Source: Cercis canadensis (taxonomy: Eukaryota; Streptophyta; Magnoliopsida; Fabales; Fabaceae). Taken from it: a stretch of DNA of 64,000 bases. Numbering within the stretch: the stretch's first letter is position 1; the number at the start of each line of letters is the position of its first letter. The position numbers were made by a program, and so were the translations under genes. Where the stretch lies: the NCBI GenBank assembly GCA_003255065.1, contig QAOA01004724.1, positions 310,001 through 374,000 of the forward strand, in the 5' to 3' direction. Under the pieces are notes generated by a model. The model had not been told where the DNA came from. It made no database searches and worked only from the letters and a program-made list of their open reading frames with translations. Below are positions 33,324 through 42,668 of this stretch, one piece after another.

Positions 33324-34000
33324 TAGATTCATGATATGTTGGATCTATTGAACGTGGATGAGATGAAATAGATAAGATTTGATTCATTAAGGTTGCATAT
33401 ATATAACAAGCATAATCATCAAGCGTATACTGCTTAAATTATTTGTTTCTTAAGAAAATCTTAAAGTGAAAAGATTCACACGGAGATTTAGTTGAATTGT
33501 TGACTTTTATTTTACTTTTTTGTCTTTTTTTTCACTTTTAAATTAGCAAAAAAAACAATAATCTAGTACGTTCCTTAGANTAGCAAAAAAAAACAATAAT
33601 CTAGTACGTTCCTTAGATTGTTCCATATGTTTAGGATAGATAATCTCATGCTTCTTGAGTATCTTCCAAATTTAAGCTCTCTAAATTTGGATTTCATTTT
33701 GGGTTTCTTTCTCTCTCTCTCTCTTGGTGATTTGCTTCATTTAATAAAATTAATTGCATAGTTTTAATTGAATGGAATTGTACTTAGTTGGTGGAGAAGG
33801 ATCCAGAAGCTGCAATTGTATTATTTTGGAAGGCAATAAATGCTGGAGATAAAGTTGACAGTGCACTAAAGGATATGGCTATTGTGATGAAGCAATTAGA
33901 TAGAGGTGAAGAAGCCATTGAAGCTATCAAATCATTTAGATGTCTTTGCTCCAAACAATCCCAAGAGTCACTTGATAATGTGCTTATTGATCTCTATAAG
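33064..34000 (+). CDS. SDI: SDI-like TPR protein, copy C (first two exons; rest lost in gap)
   Basis: Exon 1 (33064-33186, 41 codons) and exon 2 (33788-34000, 71 codons) are intact and nearly identical to SDI-D: EDLYHVLHKLPYGDTPYVRA, LVEKDPEAAIVLFWKAINAG, QLDRGEEAIEAIKSFRCLCS. One difference is AKRAQ in place of the otherwise invariant AKHAQ at the end of exon 1. Exons 3 and 4 should lie about 0.6-2.4 kb further on but are not present: 104 bp after exon 2 the sequence enters a 324-N gap that emerges in the PANC leader. The gene is either incomplete only in the assembly or truly deleted. The intron 1 region has a CT/TA microsatellite (33265-33319) and a single-N overlap at 33580. Confidence 0.85.
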
Positions 34001-34103
34001 GTATACATCTTCTTAAGCCCTCCTTCTCTACTACATTAAGGTGCATTTAGTAATAAAAGAAATTAGAAGGAAGAATTGCAAAAGAGAGTGTTTTTTTTAT
34101 TTT

Positions 34104-34427
34104 NNNNNNNNNNNNNNNNNNNNNNNNNNNNNNNNNNNNNNNNNNNNNNNNNNNNNNNNNNNNNNNNNNNNNNNNNNNNNNNNNNNNNNNNNNNNNNNNN
34201 NNNNNNNNNNNNNNNNNNNNNNNNNNNNNNNNNNNNNNNNNNNNNNNNNNNNNNNNNNNNNNNNNNNNNNNNNNNNNNNNNNNNNNNNNNNNNNNNNNNN
34301 NNNNNNNNNNNNNNNNNNNNNNNNNNNNNNNNNNNNNNNNNNNNNNNNNNNNNNNNNNNNNNNNNNNNNNNNNNNNNNNNNNNNNNNNNNNNNNNNNNNN
34401 NNNNNNNNNNNNNNNNNNNNNNNNNNN
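34104..34427. other. Assembly gap (324 N) inside duplication unit 1
   Basis: The left flank matches the sequence up to 38031 of unit 2, and the right flank matches 42570 onward. A complete unit would therefore need about 4.5 kb here, far more than 324. It would contain SDI-C exons 3 and 4 and the SDI-PANC intergenic region. Confidence 1.
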
Positions 34428-34521
34428 CGAGATCATTGAAGTGATTCTAAGATATTACAAACTATAAAATTTACCTCTCAGAGTTGAGCAACTCCACAAT
34501 CCAATCCAACCCTTGATTTCA

Positions 34522-35092
34522 ATGGCGGCGAAAGCGCCACTAGTAATCTCTGACAAGGACGAGATGAGGAAATGGTCAAGAAGCATGAGATCCCAAGGGA
34601 AGACAATTGCCCTTGTGCCCACCATGGATTACCTTCACCAAGGCCATCTTTCTCTTGTCAGAGAAGCTCACAAGCACGCCAACGTTTTTAGCAGTCTCAA
34701 TCTATGTAAACCCTGGTCAGTTTTCCCCAACTGAGGACCTTTCCACATACCCTTCTGACTTTGATGGTGATATCCGAAAGTTCATGGCTATTCCTGGTGG
34801 TGTTGATGTTGTATTCCACCCCTACAATCTCTATGATTATGGGGTTAGCTCCAAGAATTGTGAGAGTGAGGTTGAGGGAAATGGGGTGGTGTCTTGCATA
34901 GAGCAAAGGGGAATGGGGCATGAAACTTGGGTCAGAGTTGAAAAATTGGAGAAGGGTCTTTGTGGGAAGAGTAGGCCTACTTTCTTTAGAGGGGTTGCCA
35001 CCATTGTCACCAAGTTGTTTAATGTAGTGGAGCCTGATGTTGCTTTCTTTGGAAAAAAAGATTATCAGCAGTGGAGAATTATTCAGCGAATG
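34522..35092 (+). pseudogene. Truncated, frameshifted pantothenate synthetase copy (exon 1 only)
   Basis: This is the first exon of PANC, about 98 percent identical to 42669-43238. It has one extra base near 34685-34695 (gtttttagcag against gttgtagcac) that shifts the frame at codon 56 and stops it at 34734; the original frame resumes in another phase to the normal exon end (35092, GTAAGA donor). The ATP-binding [10 protein letters not shown] motif reads PTMDYLHQGH. The matching sequence ends in intron 1 at 36086, so exons 2-4 never follow. It is the expected leftover of the tandem duplication. A sequencing error could explain the frameshift but not the truncation. Confidence 0.85.
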
Positions 35093-35428
35093 GTAAGAAT
35101 TTTGAGTCACCCCTTTTCCTCTATTTGGTTTATTTGAAGGGGCAAGAAAGAGTGCTATCATTTGGGAAAACACTGTTATCATGTGTCTGTTTTTGAAACT
35201 AGAATCTAAAGGTTAATATTTTAATATAGTTTGCTTTACAAGAGGAATTGTCTCTACTTGAGGTCAAAGTGGTAATATTTTTTGTGTGTCTTTCAACAAT
35301 ACTGTGCATATGCTTGTACTTGAGTGTTAGTACCTAATTTCCTAACGATATATGATGTTAAAAGTTATCACAGCTGCTGCATAATTGGGCGTGGGCTATT
35401 TAAACAAGATTTATTCTCGAATAGTCCA

Positions 35429-35866
35429 GGGCCTTTTGACACAAATATTACATTTTGTAAAAGTATTTACCTAAATATTACAACTTTTAAACTATTTACA
35501 CAAATATTACACCTTTTAAAAATTCAAAAATTAAAAAAAAAATAAAATTTCAGACACGTGGGTCCCACCGAACACGCCGTGGGCCTCACGGCGTGTCTTA
35601 ATAGGCAAAATTCATCTATTGTTCCAGAGTTGTGACCCCCGTGACGAATTTTGTCTTATTAGGACACGCCGTTGGCCTCACGGCGTGTCCATGTGGGACA
35701 CGCCGTGAGGCCCACGGTGTGTTCGCTGGGTCCCACGCGTTCGAAAATATATATTTTTTTTAATTTTTGAATTTTTAAAAAGTATAATATTTATGTAAAT
35801 AGTTTGAAACTTGTAATATTTGGGTAAATATTTTTACACAATGTAATATTTGTGTCAAAAAGCCCC
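35429..35866. mobile_element. 438-bp foldback element with GC-rich palindromic core
   Basis: It is absent from the matching site in unit 2 (about 43580), which gives exact borders. The terminal repeats are GGGCCTTTTGACACAAATAT and its inverted partner GGGGCTTTTTGACACAAATA. The outer arms (about 130 bp) are AT-rich. The centre is GC-rich and holds three hyphenated palindromes built on ACACGCCGTG...CACGGCGTGT (near 35571-35599, 35669-35690 and 35697-35723), plus an inverted pair around GGCAAAATTCATC / GACGAATTTTGTC. The flanks share at most 3 bp (CCA) as a target duplication. It encodes no protein. Confidence 0.85.
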
Positions 35867-36817
35867 ATTTCAGATTGAATTTTGAATTTTTCATTTCCTT
35901 TTTTTGCTCCCTAGTAGCCCCTTATCTTTTCACCTCTGTGCAATCCTAGTGAGACGATGGTGACTTGTATATTTGTGAAAGGCAGCAAAAATTTGGGAAC
36001 CCTTTGGTTTTAGAATAGAGTAGCTGCCTGTTAGCTTTTAATTCTTTTCTCATGTTCCTTGGGAGATAGATTGACTATACTGTTCAGTTGGTAATCTGTA
36101 AATACTACCAAGCCAACTTCTCTTCACTTTAAGTTCTTATCTACCAAAAAATAAAAGAAAAGAAAATAATGAGAGCAGTAAATTTTACTAATTTAGAAAC
36201 ATTTGGTGTAAATTTTTTACTTTCTGTTTAAAGAAATATTAGATGTTTTGATAACCAAAAAGTGATATATTTTTAAAGTGTATGTTATGTCATCTCCCAT
36301 TTAAAAGTGAAAATAGCACTACACTATCTCTCATTTAAGAGATTTTGATAAGACTTACATTCTAAAATTAATATGATTATTGATATGATTGTAAAGATAT
36401 AAAAAAAAAAAATCACCCAATATAATTTTTTAATAAAAGTGACCAATTAATAATAATCACGAATAATAATTTATTTGATATAATTAATTTTAAATTTTAT
36501 TAACTATTTTAAAATTTAAAATACACTATATGATTTAATTTTTAAAAATTTTTATAACAATATCAATTTCATAAAAAAAGTCCTACCAAAACTTGATAAA
36601 TGAACACGACCCTTTGAGTACGTTACCGATTGCGGTAATTTATAATAAGAATCTTGGGTGAGCTTGATGCTACAGAAAAAGACTGAAAGCGTCTTTCCAA
36701 GTTGAAACTATTCAAGGACACATGGCGGAGAAATGGATATGTTACAACTTACACACGGCCTTTGATTGGGTGTTGAGAGGGGACCCCCACACCAATGGTT
36801 ATATAGACGGAAATCCA

Positions 36818-36827
36818 TCCAGGTTCA
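36818..36827 (+). promoter_or_regulatory. UPE-box-like element, SDI-D
   Basis: TCCAGGTTCA, 225 bp before the start codon, in the same block as in SDI-C. It is the core of the sulphur-deficiency UPE-box read on the other strand. Inferred from motif and four-way conservation. Confidence 0.6.
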
Positions 36828-37051
36828 TAATTTTAGGATTCCCATATAGCTATAAGCTACTAAACCTACTATAGAGTCATCGATCTCTCTCTTTCCTCTG
36901 TCTCTCTTCTTCTTCTTTTCCCACAAGTAGACCTGAATTTCAATATCATCATCGTCGTCGTCATCACCATGTGCGTGTAAATCAAAGGGAAAGAGAACCC
37001 AGTTTGGTGCGTCCTCTATAACAGAGATAGAAATTAAGAGGAAGAGAAATG

Positions 37052-40000
37052 ATGGAAGCAGGAAGTGAAAGTGTTTGTAAAAAGAGCCCAAAAGGGAAAA
37101 AAGAAGATCTTTACCATGTCCTTCATAAGCTCCCTTATGGAGATACTCCCTATGTCAGAGCCAAGCATGCTCAGGTAATCTCTTTCTTTCTTGTTTCTCC
37201 CTTTCAATGTACAAACATAGAGAGATCTTCCATTTCATTATTGCACTCTCTTTCTCTCTCTGTCTCTCCCTCTATATGAGATAGATTCATGATATGTTGG
37301 ATCTATTGAACGTGGATGAGATGAAATAGATAACACTAAGATTTGATTCATTAAGGTTGCATATATATAACAAGCGTAATCCTCAAGCGCATACTGCTAA
37401 AATTGTTTGTCTCCCAAGAAAATCTTAAAGTGAAAAGATGCACACGGAGATTTGATTGAATTGTTGACTTTTCTTTTTTACTTTTTCGTCTTTTTTTTCA
37501 CTTTAAAATTAGCAAAAAAAATAAAAAAAAAAATCTAGTAAGTTCCTTAGATTGTTCTGTATGTTTAGGATAGACAATCTCATGCTTCTTGAGTATCTTC
37601 CAAATTTAAGCTCTCTAAATTTGGATTTCATTTTGGGTTTCTCTCTCTCTATTGGTGATTAGCTTCATTTAATAAAATTAATTGCATAGTTTTAATTGAA
37701 TGGAATTGTACTTAGTTGGTGGAGAAGGATCCAGAAGCTGCAATTGTATTATTTTGGAAGGCAATAAATGCTGGAGATAAAGTTGACAGTGCACTAAAGG
37801 ATATGGCTATTGTGATGAAGCAATTAGATAGAGGTGAAGAAGCCATTGAAGCTATCAAATCATTTAGATGTCTTTGCTCCAAACAATCCCAAGAGTCACT
37901 TGATAATGTGCTTATTGATCTCTATAAGGTATACATCTTCTTAAGCCCTCCTTCTCTACTACATTAAGGTGCATTTAGTAATAAAAGAAATTAGAAGGAA
38001 GAATTGCAAAAGAGAGTGTTTTTTTTATTTTTTTATTTTTTCATTTTACTTTTTTCTCTCTTCTATTTTGAATATAGATTTATTTGTTTTTGAAGGAAAA
38101 ATTAACTAAACCATGAAAGTAAAGTCCAATAATCTTTGTAATCTAATCTTTTTTGAAGTCACTAGATCTAGTGTAGTGATAAAGGATTTAAGTAATTTAT
38201 AAAAAGGTTTAAAAACTGCTTAATGGTTGAGCATTGAATATATATTGTAAAAGTTTTATGTTTAAATCCTGTTGCAACTACCAACAAGCGCTTGTTCAAC
38301 TGGTAGCAAATTGAATTTTAAGCGTGTGCTATTGACTGTGGTCAAGGGTTTGAGGTTCAATGAGAGTTGTTTTAACCCTCAGATGAGATTAGTCTCATAC
38401 TTAATTGGGTAAAGTGAGAATACTCGTGATATTAACTAAAAAAAGTCCTATTGCAACTGATAAGATGAAATTACAAGAGAGGCACCTCCAAGTTTTTAAT
38501 GGACAAAAGAAAAACCCAAAAAGAAGTTGTATATCCTTTTCTTCTTTTTTGTTTGTGAAATTTTAGAACTGAAACGCACCCTCTTAAAAACAAGCTAGTA
38601 AACATTTTTTTTTTATTCATTTACTTGTATTTTTGCATTTACTTTACTATATATTCATTTATTTTCAACAATGGCAGAAATGTGGAAAAGTAGATGAGCA
38701 AATTGAGTTACTAAAGCGGAAGCTGAAATTGATCTACCAAGGCGAAGCCTTCAATGGCAAACCCACAAAGACTGCAAGGTCTCATGGCAAGAAATTTCAA
38801 GTTTCTATTAAGCAAGAAACTTCAAGATTACTGGTACTTCATCTCAAAACTATACACAAGCTCCATTACAATGTTTACAAAGTGAAAAGGCTAGCTACCC
38901 AATTTTCTTTAACTCCTTTACCTTAAGCTTAGTTTGTTTTAATAGAAATTATTTCTAAAGAAAAAATTTTGATTTAAGAACTAAAAATTCTTAGACCAAA
39001 ATATTTTCAATAGAAATCATTTCTATCGAAACAAACAAAGCCTAAATAATTTTGTTTTCTGGCTAAAAGGTAGTTGAAGGATCATAGTAGGGTCACAAAG
39101 TTCGCTATAAATTAATAAATCAAATACTTAACTTTATAGAGGACCCATTGCTATTTTTTTCCCTGGTGAGATACATCATGGAGGTCCCATTTCTTGGTCT
39201 TTTGAGAGATACAGGACCCATATTGTTATGTTTCCTGATATACTTTCTGCGCTTTGGTTGGATTATCTGTGTGATTGTTTTGCTATTCACATGGAAAAAA
39301 TTTCTGTTAGCTATATTTTTTTTGGTGTGAACAAAAATGGTAGTAAGGATAGGTTACATGCTTGGGAGTCCCACAAGGGGGCCAACAGTGGCCCACCTAA
39401 AGGATTACCTCCAAAGCATTTTTTTGGTCCATAGAGAAGGGTTGGGGATCTTCCTGAAGAGGGTTGCCCATCAAGCGGGACTTTTTGTCGCGGGGGGCCT
39501 AGAAGGTGCTGAGCCTTAAGCTGGATTCCTTTGAACAACTGAGCTAACTCGCCTTGGCTTTTGTTGGCTATATTTAATTGCACATATGAAAGTGTTAGCT
39601 CTTTATACTTGCACATTTTCTCTTTCTCCCAACAGTTTTATTTAGACTAGACGCATAACTCTTACATTCACAAACGTGTAATTCCATTTGAGTTCAATGT
39701 GAAATTGTTTTTCGACGGGGTTACCTAAATTCAGACGAAGTAGTTGCTAAGAATTATGTAACTTACATTACTCTTTTGTCAAATGTTTCGAAAATTTTCT
39801 CTTGCTTCTATAAGAGTTGTAAATATACAAACATTTTGTCACAACTTCTCATCAGAATCTAAATTTCACTAAACAACCTTAACTTTCTTATGTCTAGCTC
39901 AAATTTTGTCATATCACAATTTTATATGTTTTTTTAAATAGGAGTTACCCATTACTATATATTTTTTTTTTGCTAAATAATTTATCATAATATTACAGGG

Positions 40001-40400
40001 AAATTTGGGCTGGGCCTACATGCAAAAAACGAATTTCATGATGGCTGAGGTTGTATATAGAAAGACCCAAATAATAGATCCAGATTCCAATAAGGCTTGC
40101 AACTTGGGCTTATGCCTTATTAAACAAGGCAGATATGAAGAGGCAAATTTGGTTCTTCAAGAAGTATTGCAAAATGAAGTTCCAGGCTCAGATGATAGTA
40201 AGACAAGGCAGAGAGCCCAAGATTTGATATTAGAAGTAAAATCCATGCTACCTCCACAACATTTCTCAGATCTTTTGGGCCTTGATGATGATTTTATCAA
40301 AGGGCTTGATAGGTTGATGAATGAATGGGGCCCAATTAGATCAAAGAGATTGCCAATCTTTGAGGAGATTTCTTCATTTAGAGATCAACTAGCTTGTTAA
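37052..40400 (+). CDS. SDI: SDI-like TPR protein, copy D (intact, next to PANC)
   Basis: Exons 37052-37174, 37716-37928, 38678-38833 and 39999-40400 give 297 residues. An in-frame ATG three bases earlier (37049) is not conserved in copy C, so the second is chosen. Blocks: EDLYHVLHKLPYGDTPYVRA, LVEKDPEAAIVLFWKAINAG, VDEQIELLKRKLKLIYQGEA, TARSHGKKFQVSIKQETSRL, LGWAYMQKTNFMMAEVVYRK and the C-terminal KRLPIFEEISSFRDQLAC. It is closest in layout to Arabidopsis SDI1, which also sits beside the pantothenate synthetase gene. Intron 3 (about 1.2 kb) holds repeat debris, and intron 2 has a SINE-like stretch. It is the most complete member of the cluster. Confidence 0.92.
38225..38460 (+). repeat. tRNA-derived SINE-like sequence in SDI-D intron 2
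   Basis: An A-box-like cttgttcaactggtagc (38291-38307) and a B-box-like gggtttgaggttcaa (about 38346-38360) lie about 40 bp apart, as in tRNA-derived SINEs. No clear A-tail or target duplication is found, so it is probably a decayed copy. Confidence 0.35.
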
Positions 40401-41310
40401 ATGTATCACCTTTTTTTTTTTTTGTTGGGTTTTGGGTTTTAGGGGTTTTTCCCCTTCTTTTTCTCTTGTGAATATGAGATGGGTATGTTGAACATTAGGA
40501 GTGAATGAGGAAAGAGGGGTTTTTTTTTTTTGTTTTGGTTTCTTTGTGATGGGTAGTCATTTATTTTGGCTAGAAAAGAAGGGTGGGATTGTTTATGTAG
40601 ATTGATAATGGGGGTAAAGCAGTATGCTTATTATTGATGTAAAATTAAAGAGATAAACTTGTTTGGAAACCATGGTTCTCGAACAAGAAAGCTTATGAGA
40701 AAAATAAAGTGGATAATAAACAAAATTTACAGATTTTGGGTGCATGAAAAGTGTAAATTTTAGCATTGTTTCTGTTTTGGCGTACAATATTTGAAACAAA
40801 GAGACTGACTTGTAATATTTAGTATTATTAATTTTTGTTTCACTGGAAGTTATACAATTAGAGAAACTTTATCTCTCAAAAGCTCACCCGTATTAATTTT
40901 CAATGAAATTAAAACATAAGTGTTCAATATTTAACATTATTAGTTGAGATAATACTATTTGCATTGACATTTATATGCAACTTAAATAGTCAATTAGCCC
41001 CATATCCACTAGGAAATGGATGTAGAGATAAGTTTATATAAATTTTTGGTTTAAATGTATTGTTGATTACGAATTTTGAATCAGATTTTTATAATTTTTT
41101 TTTTTTAAGATTCTTTATAGTTTGAATTGTTTTTTATAGTTTGCACAAAAAGTTTTAAATATGGAAGAGAAATGTCTTCTTTGAAATTTTGGGTTATAAA
41201 CTGAAGATGAAAAATTGNAGATAATACTATTCGCATTGACATTTATATGCAACTTAAATAGTCAAATAGCCCCATATCCACTAGGAAATGGATGTAGAGA
41301 TAAGTTTATG
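40401..41310. other. SDI-D 3' flank with an overlap duplication
   Basis: The 3' UTR of SDI-D is followed by AT-rich sequence. A block of about 100 bp (ttgcattgacatttatatgc and what follows) occurs at about 40953-41045 and again at 41219-41312, on either side of a single N at 41218. The first copy also runs into the start of the same long-TIR MITE. This looks like two contig ends describing one locus. Confidence 0.6.
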
Positions 41311-41828
41311 TAAATTATTAGTTTAAATGTACTGTAAGTCCTTATAGTTTTGATGAATTTTGAATCAGGTTTTTATATTTTTTTTTCTCTTTTGGGTCCT
41401 TATAGTTTGAAATCTTTTTAATTGGGTCAATTCCATTATTCTTAGTTATAATTTCGTCAATTTAGTGTTGACATGACAAACAGTTTGTCTATGTGACAAT
41501 AAAATAAATTGATGTGACGTCAAAATAACACAAAAATTATCATATTATTAACTTTTTTATGTAATTTTTTAAGCCAAAATTTGATGAGATGATGATTTTT
41601 GTGTCACTTTAGCCATGTCAACTTTTTTTATTGCCACATAGATAAATTGTTTGTTATGTCAATACTAACCTGATGGAGTTAAAAATGAGAGGAGGGTGAC
41701 AGTAGGGATTCAATTAAAAAAATTTCAAACTATAAAGACCCTAAAAGAGATAAAAAAAATTTATAAAAACTTGATTCAAAATTCGTCTAAATTATAGGAA
41801 CATGCATTACATTTAAACCTAAATTCTT
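41311..41828. mobile_element. Long-TIR Mutator-type MITE downstream of SDI-D
   Basis: The element spans 41320-41819 with a 9-bp target duplication, one mismatch (taaattatt at 41311-41319, taaattctt at 41820-41828). The inverted arms match those of the element after SDI-B (GTTTAAATGTACTGTAAGTC on the left, GGTTTAAATGTAATGCATG read inward from the right). The target sites of the two copies differ, so both inserted independently at the 3' sides of SDI genes. Confidence 0.8.
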
Positions 41829-42668
41829 TCTTAATTTTTGCCAACAAATTTCTCGCAATGTGGTACGTTAGCTCATATCTTAGGAGAGCTATAAGCCAAG
41901 CTAGGAATAATTTGGCCTAACCTATTTAAAAATCAAGCTTAAGTTGAACTTAACTCAATTTAATTAAAACGAAGATGATGGGGTTGAAAAGCTTGAAAAG
42001 AATGTTTATTGGATAAGAATTTAATCAATTTATAATTTTTTTTTCTATTTGATTAAGAGTAATGTTATGTAGTGAAATTTTTTTTTGTTAAAATCTTGTC
42101 AAAAATCTAGATGATTGTTCGATGAAAAATTGTTAGATTTTTCTTTTTATTTAGAATTTCTGAACTTGGAGGAAAGTTTTTTAAAAATATTTATTGCACA
42201 CTAATAATACTCGCATTCTCTAATATTAGTTGATATGAGCTATCAGCACCCCATATATTCATATCATATTTCCAATCGAAAATTTTAACTTTATCTATTT
42301 AATAATAAAAAAATTTATCTCATATATTTTTTTTTGGCTGCTGTCATATTAATTGAGTTGACAAAAGCTTATTTATAATTTTAGATTATACCAATCATTT
42401 TCATTTCTAACTAATGTGCATTTTGCATATAAGTATAACATTACTGTTCTCGGAAATGGTCTCCTTGGAAGAATGTAGTCATGCTCATGCACCAAGAAAA
42501 CCAAAACGTCACCTACCACTGACAAGGAACAACCACCAACATAAAGCAGGAAACGTTTGGTAGTTTGACCGAGATCATCGAAGTGATTCTAAGATATTAC
42601 AAACTATAAAATTTACCTCTCAGAGTTGAGCAACTCCACAATCCAATCCAATCCAACCCTTGATTTCA

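Noticed and set aside
34041-34444. Open frames running through the N gap
   Set aside because: They exist only because N codons are not stops.
39340-39560. tRNA-like A-box on the minus strand in SDI-D intron 3
   Set aside because: TTAGCTCAGTTGTTC looks like a tRNA A-box, but no acceptable B-box or cloverleaf follows. Possibly SINE debris, too weak to call.
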